Below, piece by piece: positions 1 through 22,647 of a stretch of 64,000 bases of DNA (within the stretch, counting starts at the first letter, position 1; each line of letters starts with the position of its first letter). The notes under the pieces are model-generated. The model was given only the letters and a program-made list of their open reading frames with translations. It ran no database searches and was not told the origin of the DNA. Source of the stretch: Neospora caninum Liverpool (taxonomy: Eukaryota; Apicomplexa; Conoidasida; Eucoccidiorida; Sarcocystidae). The DNA lies in assembly GCF_000208865.1 (NCBI RefSeq), contig NC_018398.1, positions 620,001 to 684,000 on the forward strand, given 5' to 3'. The position numbers and the translations under genes are program-made.

Positions 1-7140
<7,140 letters not shown>

Positions 7141-7480
7141 GAAAACGACAGGGAAATCTCAAAGAAAAAAAAAAGGCGAATGCGCAGATCGGCGCCGACC
7201 CCCGCGAGGACGCGTCCCCGCCAGGGGAGACAAAGAGAGCTCTCGCTGTTCATCGTTGCGCCGGTTGCTCGCTTTGACGCATGCAGATATAAATGGGAAA
7301 CAGCCCAAAGAAGGCGACGGGGTTCGATCGCGACTCGCCGCGCAACCTCTCGCGAAACGCCAAGACAGAAGCGAAGAGAGAGAGAAAGACAGGAAAAGGA
7401 GAAAGCGGAAAAGGACATGTCTCCTATGAGGAGCAAAAAGGGGGTTTTGCCTCCGACGGAAACCGCTCGATTTGCTCTCC
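7141..7480. other. AlaRS upstream region
   Basis: This short gap holds the presumed 5' leader and core promoter of AlaRS (minus strand). A homopolymer A tract lies at 7165-7174, followed by purine-rich plus-strand sequence. I see no TATA box and no conserved coding block. Confidence 0.4.
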
Positions 7481-8257
7481 TCAACGAAGTGACCAGAGAG
7501 GTTGATCGGACCCAGCGCGCGCGAAATCGATTCCCGAGGGGTTCCGAAAAAGCCCCAGCAGAGAATAGGCAAAACGCCTGCTTGCTTCGGCTTCTCCTTT
7601 CCCCGTGCTTCCTGTCCTTCGTCCTAAAGTGGAAGGCAGCGTTGTTTGGTGGTTTGTGAAATCCAGATACAACCACCTGCTCTCGGCGACCGGGAAGAGC
7701 ACATCTGCAAACGAAAAGGCGAGACCGCGAAGGCTTCGAGTCTGTGCCGTGTTTGCACTCTTTTTCTGGGCGCTTCTCGCTGAGAAAAATATGCGCCTAC
7801 TTCCCTCAAATTCGCCAGAGAGGGCCGCGGTAGAATGCGCGGTGTCGATACACCTGAAACAGTTCCAAGTCCGGTCCTCCAGAGAGAGGGAGAGTGAACC
7901 TCTGAGAACCGTGATCGAAGGGAAAGCCTCCGAAAAAAGCAGGAAGACGCCTGGAAGTCGCTGTGCTGTGCCCGAACAAAAGTGCAGCTCGGAATCGACG
8001 CGGCGAAACATGCTAACAGTCGACACGGAGAGTGCCGCACACGCGTTGCCTGTGGAGACGTGGAGTTCCCGTGCGGATACGGAGGGAATGCGAGTGAAGA
8101 CGGACAGGCCTCTGCGCTTTTCGTTTTTCTCACCGATGAGAGGAGGTGTTGTTGAGGCAGGAAGCTCGTAAGCTCTGGGAAACTTCCACGCCTGGGAAGA
8201 CACCGGAACGCTGTCGAGCGCCAGTGCCGCGAAGGGGTTTGGGTTCTTAAATCCCAT
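7481..8257 (-). CDS. Candidate small hypothetical protein, or 3' exons of the NSE1-like gene
   Basis: Two blocks read in one frame: exon 8257-8134, then exon 7704-7481 ending in TGA. The donor is CG|GTGAGA and the acceptor follows a pyrimidine tract ending TTTGCAG. The joined 115-residue product starts MGFKNPNPFAALALDS and continues KFPRAYELPASTTPPLIDV, which reads like real protein, but I recognise no family. The ATG at 8257 has a fair context (G at -3, G at +4). Alternatively the first block begins at 8245 after an AAG acceptor, in phase with the NSE1-like exon ending at 9662, and both blocks are its last exons. A (TA)n array at 8565-8594, typical of introns here, supports that reading. RNA data would decide. 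Confidence 0.35.
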   Translation of the reverse strand: MGFKNPNPFAALALDSVPVSSQAWKFPRAYELPASTTPPLIGEKNEKRRGLSVFTRIPSVSARELHVSTGNACAALSVSTVSMFRRVDSELHFCSGTAQRLPGVFLLFSEAFPSITVLRGSLSLSLEDRTWNCFRCIDTAHSTAALSGEFEGSRRIFFSARSAQKKSANTAQTRSLRGLAFSFADVLFPVAESRWLYLDFTNHQTTLPSTLGRRTGSTGKGEAEASRRFAYSLLGLFRNPSGIDFARAGSDQPLWSLR

Positions 8258-8556
8258 TCCGGTCACAGGAAAGGCAATATGTTGCCGTTCTTGTCGCTAT
8301 CCCTCCTGAGTCAGGATAGAGACAGCAGCATCTGTGTGCCACGTTTCTTCGCGAGGCTTAAGCGCAAACGACAGAAAAGACCGAAACACAGCTCCTCGCA
8401 CGCAGCCTTTTTTCGTGGTCAGAAAGTTATTCGATTTGCGGCACCAAACACGGAAAAGGCAGCGAACGCCACGATAAAACACTCAAAATTCGATGGACAC
8501 ATACCTATGCAGACAGGAACATACCTTCTGTTTGTATGTATATATATACATATATA

Positions 8557-8564
<8 letters not shown>

Positions 8565-8594
<30 letters not shown>
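8565..8594. repeat. (TA)n microsatellite
   Basis: About 15 TA units. Elsewhere in this window such arrays sit inside introns, so this one may mark an unmodelled intron. Confidence 0.9.
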
Positions 8595-8597
<3 letters not shown>

Positions 8598-9433
8598 ATG
8601 TGTGCATATATAAGGTTATAAGTGTATGTAGGTACTCGCGTGTAAGATTCTGCGTTGCATGCACGCCTGGGTAGAAGCGAGAGATCGGTTTGGGGTGCAG
8701 AGCGTTGGGAAGCAGTTGCCTCTGTCTCGTGGTAAGAGATGAATGAGACTCGAAGCGTTTTTGGGCGTCTTTGAATATGCCGACTTCTTTCTTCCTCAGT
8801 ATCGGGGCGTCGCACCGGGAGAGAAAGCATGTCGCTTCCTGTGCTCGTGTATCTCTCTGTCTCTCAGGTTTCTCTCTTGGTGTCTCTTTTCTGTCGGTCT
8901 CTACGTTCCGTTTCTTCGTCTCTGTGACTGTCCTTTCGCTGTCACGCGCTCGCTCTCCCTTCCCCTTCCCGTCTCTTTAACTGATGAAGGCTAACGAGAG
9001 AGAAACGGGGAGAGAAAGCGGAGAGAGAAGAGCCGAAGGTAGAGAATGGAGGCAGCGGAGAAAGGCCGAAAAGGCGCGAGGGAGACAAAACGCGGATTTC
9101 AAAAAAGGCCCAAGGAGAGGGGCGCCGCCTTGGCGCGGCAACGGAAGCAGACGGCAAAAATGGTAAACCTTTGGTCTCCCCTCAACAGCAAAAAACACAT
9201 TCTCGACCGACACCGAACTGGACGCATCAGCCGAGCAGCCAACAAGGAGGGCGGAGAGAAGTTTGGAGAAGCAAACAGGGCTGAAGAACACGGCCCCGCA
9301 CCCGCACGAGCTGAAAGATACGAAAACGGGGGGCCTTCCAACGCGCTTTTGCGCTGGAAAACCTGAGATAAAACCGAGAGCATCTGTCCTCTACCCTTTC
9401 GACTCCTCTCGGGTCTCTCTGGCGGGCACGCGA

Positions 9434-9543
9434 TCGTCTTTTGGCAGAAGAAAGAGAACACGAAAAGGGCCAAAACGAAGACACGCGTTCGTCTTTTGGC
9501 ACACGAAAGAGAACACGAAAAGGGCCAAAACAAAGAAGCGGGA
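9434..9543. repeat. 55-bp tandem duplication
   Basis: Two adjacent copies start at 9434 and 9489, each beginning TCGTCTTTTGGCA. About 47 bases of each copy are nearly identical. They lie just past the NSE1-like stop, in its presumed 3' UTR or a downstream intron. Confidence 0.8.
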
Positions 9544-9619
9544 AACGCGCAAGAACACCACAGACGCATGGAGAGGTTTAAAGCGAAGAGGCGAAGAACG
9601 ATTCACCCCGGTTTTCGTT

Positions 9620-12600
9620 TCATGCCGTCGCGTCCTCCTCCTCTCGTTCTTCGCCTCTCACCTGAACATTTCCCCATGGGCCGCGACACGCCGGGCACAC
9701 GCGGGGAGTTCCATCTTCCTTGTTCGTCGCGCTGTCCTCGCTCTGCAGTCGCGGCTGACCCAGTTCGTCGCCTTCTTCCTCTCCTCGTTCGTCTTCACTT
9801 TCTGCCGAGACGCGGCGTCCTTGCCTTTTTCCGAGAGCCGAGGGAGACCGGAGAGAAGAAAGAAACTCGAGACACTCTCTGTGGTACTGCGCCGCGCACG
9901 CTGGAGCTCCACAGCGGCGCGCCTGAGCAAGAAAAAAAGGGAGTGGCGAAAAAAAGGGCAAACAGGAAACAGACAGAGCCACAGGAAAACACACAGAAAG
10001 AGTGAAACAGTCGGAAGAGACACCCAGAAGGCGAGACAAAAACACAGCCAAAACACCCGCATACACACATAGTCCACTTCTTACCCATTAGATTCATTCA
10101 TAGACGGAACGACTGAGGCGAATGTGTATCTCTACCTAGATGTCGAAACAGATACAGACCCAACGATACGCAGATATGGAAACATGTATATCTAGATCCA
10201 TATATACATATGTATAAAGGTAAATAAGTTGTCCGCAGGCAGGCAGGTGGGCGTGGGCGTTTTAAAGACAGAACGTCACCCGGTAGATACGGTTGACGAA
10301 TTGGCTATGCACGCGCATGCGCGGAATTGTGTCGACGGCGCAAGAAGACGACGCGACTCTGTGCGCCCGACTGAACGCACATTGAAGATTGCCGGAAGAC
10401 GACAACGGGTGCAAGCAAAGCCGTCGGCGCCGTCGTCAGGCATCACTGCTTCAAGGGATCGAAGTTTCTCCTGAACACAATGCAAACTCAAAACTCCGAA
10501 CACCAAACTGAAACGAAACCGTGAGATATATATATATATATATATAGATATATATATATATATATATATACCCGTCTAGACTGTACATTTATATCTACAT
10601 TTACATCCACACCATACATGTTCTACACGCGCATATATAGAGATATATAGATGTAGATATTTATTAATGCATGAATATGGTAGAGGGCGATCGACAGCAG
10701 GTGTCTGCATATCTTTCGCCGAGAAGGAGTGAGACTGCAATCAGGAATTCTACGCTCATGTGCATGCTTGTGGGAAAAGAAACGAAAAAGAGCTGAATGT
10801 CTTGCCGCCTTCAGAGCCCGACGGGGAACTCCCCTCTGCAGAGGCCCGAGACGTTCGATGAGGAAGTCCCACTGTGTCTCCAGCTTTCTACCTGAGTTTC
10901 CTTCGCTTTTCAGCAGCCCTTGTCTCAGCCTTTTTCGTCCTCTTGGGTTCCGTAGTCTCGCGTGTGTCTTTTATTTTGTCTTCACCTTTTCCTCTTTCGT
11001 CTTCCTAGCTCTGGTCTTTGCCTTCTCTTCCGATTCGAGATTCTCACCGCGTAACACCAGGGGCCCAAAACCAGGCGCGCCGCGGACGGTTCCGCCTCCA
11101 CGTTCTCCACTTGCATCAGCTGAAGCTCGAGGAGCGCCTGCACTGGAAAGAAGCAACGCAGAGAAAAACCGGGTGACCTCAGGCGGACCGGGCGTCTGCT
11201 CGGTCCGAGTTTTCCTCAAACTTGAAGTGCGCTGAAGCGGCAACAGACAGCCAGCGAACCCCGGCTGCCGACGCCGACGACGCAAACGCATGAACGCGTT
11301 GTGCATGCAGAACAGGCAGAGCTGACATGTGTGTGAGGAAACGCGCAGAGACATGCACATGCGTGCGTGGAGAATGTCCCCACATCCAGAGATGATGGAG
11401 TTTTAACATTTCTGGAAATCTCAACGCACATAGACGTTTGAGGATCCTCTCAGGCTCGATGTGTGTGCACTTCAGCGCCGACGCGACTAGCCGACACAAT
11501 GTACCGCAAAACCCGAGGTGTACATACACCGGGGACGGCTTGGCCGCCCACATGCACGTGCATGCATGTGTCGGTGTGGATGCGTGAGAGTGAGGGAGAT
11601 TTGGAAGTTCTCTCAGAGCGCGAAGTCCGTCTCCAGATGGGACACAAAAGAACTCGCGTGGGTCTAGACATGGCATGTTAATGCTCACGGAGAGACGCCG
11701 GGTTGCCGCTTTTCGCCTGGCACAAGCGCGTCCATTGCAGCAGTGTCATGGGCCTTCCTGCAGACGCACGAAAAAGAGAAAGATGCAGTCTTTGGCAATT
11801 GCCAAAAAGCACAGGGGAGAGAGGACGAGTGAACGAACGCCGAGAGAAGAGAGAGGGGCGGACGCGGCCAGAAGAGGAGAGAAAGACAGGGAAGACACCA
11901 GAGAGACGGGGAGACCGGAAGACACTGAGGAAGAAAGGGAGAACCGAAATCCACGAAAGACGGATATGTCACGAAGAGCGAAATTCCTTCCTTTCTGCAG
12001 TTTGAAAAGACGGGCTTTCTACGGTGCAGGCCTGCGTGCAGTCCTTGCTGTCTTTCGAGACAGACTTTTTGACTCCTTTGAGGAAGCGTGGCGAACGTCA
12101 AAGACCTACGCGTGCGCAGAAGATGACTCGCCGCCGCTGAGGAAAAAAGAAGCACAGCGCGGTGCGTGTGAAGCCAGGGAGACACACCAAGCATGGAGGC
12201 ACCCTTCGAACAGAGACAGAGACGATGGAAACGCCAAGAAGATCAAAAGGAGACGAAGACACAGAGCGAGACGCGAAAGCGGAAGAAAGACAGAGAGAAA
12301 GACAAAAAGCGCCGCAGGAGAAAGAGAAGGAAACCCTGTCGGAACTGCCGCAGAGATACACGGCGAGGTATATGTGTAAGTATTTGTGTATGCGCGTGCA
12401 TACACGTTTCGCACGTTTGGTCATCTAGCAAATATATATATATATATATATATATAGTTATATATAGTTATATGTGGCCATTGCTTGGTCTGAGTGTCTT
12501 TCTGGGCACCACCTGAGAGGCGACTGTCGCCAGAATTTGCTTTCTATTTTTCGCATTGAGGATTCTGCAAGGGCATTCCATTCTTTGTCTCTGCGTCTTG

Positions 12601-14270
12601 TCTTCCGCTTCTTTCTCCTTTTCTCTCATATCTCCAAGGCCACACGGTCGGCTTTCCGCCAACCGCAGTGACGAAACTCCATCGCGTGTCGTGAGCGCGC
12701 CTTCTGGTTCTCTCTCGTTTCTCGCCTTGCTTCGTGTTTTCGTCTTTCCTTTCTGGTTTCAGTCTCTATCTTCTCTTCTTTTTAGAATCGTCTCTAGCTT
12801 CTCTTCTCCCTTGAAGGGTCTTTCTGTCTTCTCCCCTTTTCAACTAGGTTCGGAAATTGCCCCGCGTCTTTTCGGTGCAGTCGTCGAACGGGGGCGTCAC
12901 CTTCGAAGATTCGAAGTTGCGTCAGCGAGAATTTCTTGGAGACGCGCGCGAGCGCTCGGAGCGCAGAGAGGCTGACAGGCAGTTCCTCCTCGGCCTCGCT
13001 GTGGAGGACCAAAAACGCGGTGGATGGGCGACTGCCGTCGCAAAAGACTTTCTGGAATTTCAGGCGACCGCAGACACAACGCGAGAAGAAATGCGAAAAT
13101 GACGCAAAAGGCGGCGCAGGCCCCGCAAGTCGAATGAAGAGGAAGACGAAAGGAGACGAAAGAAGACGAAAGGAGATGAAAGGAGACGTAAGGATAAGAA
13201 AGGAGATGAAAAGAGACGAAAGGAGATGAAAGGAGACGAAAGGAGAAAACGACGAAGGACGAAGGAGAGGCGTTCGAAAGCGAAGAAGCTGACTCACGAG
13301 AGCAGCGAAAGAGAGAAGGACAGAGAGAAAAGAGAGAGATACAGGAAGAGGCAGAAAGAGACAGAGGAGAGCGTGGGAAGATAGATGAAGAGATCTAGAA
13401 ACGCAGGGAGAGGTCGAGAGACAAGGTGAAAAAGTGAGAGGGTGCAAACGATGGAGAACGAGAGACAGAAAACGAGAGAAGAAGCGAAGGAAAGGGAAAA
13501 GATGGACGGGAAAGAGAAGCGAGACACATGAAGATACACCTCACAAATCGTGGAAGGCAAAAGAGAGAGAATCCTCTAGGCATCTCGTTTGTCTCTGGTC
13601 TTCTCCTTACCCGAATTCTCAGCCCCGTGGGGGACAACGATTCGGAAACTTGATCGACAAATCTTTGAAGAGGAGGAAGGCGGCCGGAGCCGAAGGCCGC
13701 GTGGAGCTGCTTGTGGAGAATCTCTGCGTCGTTCCAAGGCAGAGCCTGTGAAAAAACAAACAAACGCGCTCAGACAGAGGGAGTTTCGAATGGAGAAAAC
13801 AGGGATAAAGAGAAACGTGCAAAGCCAAACACACACAGATATATCTGACACTGAAGAGCGATCTACGCCAGTGTACATACCCGCGCCTATCGCACACCAC
13901 TTTGTCTACATTGCCGGAGGCATGCAGAGAAAGAACGAGAGAGCGGTTTCGTGTTTGAATGGAGAGATCGTAGAAAGCAGCATAAAAACACATCATGCAG
14001 TTTTGCATGTCCTGACGGGTTTTAAAGGAACGGCTCGGTATACAGGCAGGTAGAGTAATTTGTACATCGATGCCTGTGTGCGTGTACATCTGTATATCTT
14101 TTTGTGTGAGTGGGACGACAGTGTCGATAGCGGTGTTTGGGCACCTTGAAAAAGAGGAGATGTTGAACAAAAGCGAGAGAGACTTCTCTCAGGGGAGAGT
14201 CGTTCGTTTCTTCTGTCTCTCCCCGTTCCAACGAGTCGGAGCCTTGAGAAGACGTGCCTACTCTCGCCAT
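9620..14270 (-). CDS. NSE1-like SMC5/6 complex subunit (variant RING, C4HC3)
   Basis: In known family members NSE1 pairs with NSE3 in the nuclear SMC5/6 complex for DNA repair and carries a RING-like E3 domain. Exons, in phase: 14270-14145, 13745-13611, 13051-12901, 11142-11048, 10470-10381 and 9922-9620 (299 aa; human about 266). Residues 30-56 match the NSE1 start (AFVQHLLFFK then LPWNDAEILHKQL). CDGSRPSTAFLVL matches its next block. EAVMPDDGADGFACTRC precedes zinc ligands C189, C192, C203, C208, H213, C216, C275 and C278. A roughly 45-residue acidic insert separates the last Cys pair. The winged-helix part is short, so an exon may be missing from the 1.76-kb intron 12900-11143. The 3' end is uncertain: GTGAGA at 9661-9656 may be a used donor. 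An in-frame TAG abuts the start ATG, so upstream exons are possible. Confidence 0.72.
10525..10570. repeat. (TA)n microsatellite in NSE1-like intron 4
   Basis: A nearly pure TA run broken by one AGA. It lies between the exons ending at 11048 and starting at 10470. Confidence 0.9.
12432..12455. repeat. (TA)n microsatellite in NSE1-like intron 3
   Basis: A TA run followed by TATAGTTATATAG variants, inside the long intron 12900-11143. Confidence 0.85.
13141..13500. repeat. GA-rich degenerate tandem repeat in NSE1-like intron 2
   Basis: Plus-strand units of about 10-12 bases related to AAGGAGACGA run from about 13141 to 13255. Looser GA-rich DNA continues to about 13500, so the complementary transcript is CT-rich upstream of the acceptor at 13052. 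Confidence 0.75.
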
Positions 14271-15258
14271 CTATCTTGACCCTCAAAGAAAGACCAGATA
14301 GAAAAAACGTTAGAGGAGGGAGAAAAAAGCGAGGAGACAGCGAAGAGAAGAGAGATCGAAGAGAGATCGAAGACGGAGGAGAAAGGGAAGAAAGACGAGA
14401 GAGAAGAGAGAGAGAAGAGAGAAAGAAGAGATACGGAGGAGAAGGAAGAGGAGAAAACGGGAAGAAAAGGAAGAAGCGAGAGAAACTGGGACGATGGCGG
14501 CTGTGAGGGCGAGAACAGACACGCTTCGAGGAGAGGAAAACGAAAAAGACAAAAACGACTAGACTGTCGCAGCAAATCGAGGACGGGAAGACACTGCAGG
14601 CGTTGAGAAAGGGAGAAAGGAGAGAAGGAAAACGAGGGACGACCAGGAAAAAGGCATCGTCGGCAGGAAAGAGAAGACAGCAGAAACTATGCGAGAGACA
14701 CGACGGCCAAACAGCCTGGGGGCCTCGTGGCAGCATCGACGCGGTCGCTGCCATGTGCACGGGGACTGGCGACGGCTCCGGTGTCAAACAAAGGAGAAAG
14801 CGTCGTGGAAAAACAGAAATACACGACACAAAAAACGGAACAGACCACATAGGATGAAGGGAAATGGAGAAAGGAAGGAAAGGCGTTTTTTTCTTGCGGG
14901 AGTTCCCTGCAGAAAGGCCTTCGGAGACACACTCGGGAGAACTCGACGCACCCTCCTCGCGCACGGCGGTATAGGCTGGCATCCTCCAGAGAAAAAACCG
15001 GAATTTACCCGATTTCTCTTTCGAAGTTCGCCCCCTGCGACTTGAATAGCGACTTCGTTTTCGTGAAAAGCAGCACAAAAGCGACGCCTTCGAAACCCCT
15101 CGTTTGACAGCCTTTTCGTTTCCTTCCGTCTGTCTTTCAACGTTGTCTCGATTTCTCTCTGTCTCCGTCTTTGTGTGTCTCCATGTCTCTTGTCTCCATG
15201 TCTCTTTCTCGTGATCCTTCTCGTTGCGATGAAGATTTTCCCCCTTGTCTCTTCTCAC

Positions 15259-15633
15259 TGGAAACGAAACCCGGTTTAGCTGTTCTTGAATGAGTTCCGC
15301 TTTCCACAGCAGGCGGCAGTTGCTCTGAGTCAAGTCTTCTTCAATTAAACCGGTTCAGCCTGTGTGCGTTACAGATTGGCAGGAGGACTGTCGAGCGATC
15401 GCGAGGCGGCTGATCGAGGTGAAGATGCGGAGAGTCACAACATTTCCGCGCCTGGGAACGCCCTCGAGGCATTTGCATAGCTTTTAAAAAAGTGTTCTTT
15501 TCTCCCTCACTGAGGATCTTTTCGCACCTGCGAGGGCCCCAGACCGTTTTCTGTGGCGTGACCGCTCCGCTTTTCACCGTCTCAATTTTGTCCGAGAATT
15601 CCACAAACTGGTCTATATGCTCTTCATGTGCCT
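15259..15633 (-). other. Candidate exon pair of an unassigned minus-strand gene, or 5' extension of the NSE1-like gene
   Basis: Block 15633-15528 reads AHEEHIDQFVEFSDKIE and ends at CAG|GTGCGA. Block 15322-15259 reads NCRLLWKAELIQEQLNRV and ends at CCA|GTGAGA. The frames join only if the second block uses the AGAG|C acceptor. Its donor is phase 0 and would join in phase to the ATG exon at 14270. Composition looks coding and possibly coiled-coil, but no family is recognised and no start is found. Confidence 0.3.
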
Positions 15634-15689
15634 CTGCTCATCTGAGAGGCGGCTCTCTATATGTACACACACGCTACAAATACACACGG

Positions 15690-15690
<1 letters not shown>

Positions 15691-15721
<31 letters not shown>
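15691..15721. repeat. TA then GA microsatellite
   Basis: A short TA run passes directly into a GA run. It lies just upstream (minus sense) of the candidate exon at 15633. Confidence 0.85.
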
Positions 15722-16703
15722 CTGGGTATAGACAGATGTAGACGCACAGATCGATATGGGTGGATAGAGGTATTGCGTGCGTTTCCATTTATTTATGGGC
15801 TTGCGGGCGCAAATGTGCCGATCTATCTTTCTGGATGTTTTTTCGCGTCTGGCGGATGAGCATCTTCTCCAGAAAAGAAGCCGTCGAGAGACAAACGGGA
15901 GGGCCGCATGCAGAGAAAGAGAGAGATAGGAGGAAAGCAGAGACGCCCGCAAGGTGCTCCGCTAATTCGCGAAACGATTGCGAGCGGTCAAGAGGAAACC
16001 ATTCCCCGCCGTAGCTCCCAGCACACATTTGTTCTCGCTTGTTGGCGAGTCACCCGAACTGGGGCGAGCCTTGCATCATCACGCCACGTGCAAAATGATC
16101 GTCTCTGTTGTACGCCCGTCCTTTACTCGTTTTTGATTCGCACACCCACGCGACGGATGCTCACTCCAGAGAAGCACAGATCTTCGCTTCCGAACCGCAA
16201 CAGACATCTTCGCCGTCCAAGCACGCCGCCTCCGACCCCTCAGAGAGACACGCCATACATGTATATAAACATATATCTATATATATATATATATATACAG
16301 ATCTAGACATATATGTATATATACATCTATATCTGTAGCTGCACACACATACGTATATACATGTGAATACGTGTACATCTATACATATCGACAGATGGAA
16401 GGTAGCTGGTCGAGGCGAAAGCGAGATGGAGTCGTGCTTCAATTCCCAACGACAGGAGAGGGGAATCGCACCTCTTTTTGCCACGGAAAACTGGTCTCAG
16501 ATGTTTTGCTCCGTTGTCTCTCTCTTATTTTGTGTTGTCCTCGCCCTTGATCCGCTCTTGTCGCTCCACCGTCTCTCTGCTGGCGTCTGCCGCTTTCCTC
16601 TCCCGACTGTGTCGCTCCTCTTCGCTTCTTTTCGTTCCTACGGCGTGGCTATGCCCACTGCGGCGTGGCAATCGCTCACTGCGGCGGTGAAGTCCTCGCG
16701 GTT

Positions 16704-22647
<5,944 letters not shown>

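Larger units (their letters stand above)
8258..9619. other. Gap between candidate ORF and NSE1-like gene
   Basis: No conserved coding block was recognised. It contains a (TA)n array at 8565-8594, CT/GA-rich sequence around 8850-9100 and a two-copy 55-bp tandem repeat at 9434-9543. It may be the NSE1-like 3' UTR plus spacer, or one intron if that gene extends to 7481. Confidence 0.4.
14271..16703. other. Gap between NSE1-like gene and PRMT1
   Basis: It contains a GA-rich tract (14300-14480), exon candidates at 15259-15633, a TA plus GA microsatellite (15691-15721) and a TATATACATATATAG region (16265-16335). Microsatellites of this kind mark introns elsewhere, so a spliced minus-strand transcript may cross this gap. 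The right part is PRMT1 3' UTR. Confidence 0.4.

Noticed and set aside
10810..10900. Possible extra NSE1-like exon reading LETQWDFLIERLGPLQ
   Set aside because: It looks coding, but no good donor follows, and the exons on either side (ending 11048, starting 10470) already join in phase and give the expected family order.
11990..12140. Candidate winged-helix exon after CCTCAG in NSE1-like intron 3
   Set aside because: An open frame exists in phase, but I found no convincing donor and no match to the NSE1 winged helix. It is left as a place to look for a missing exon.
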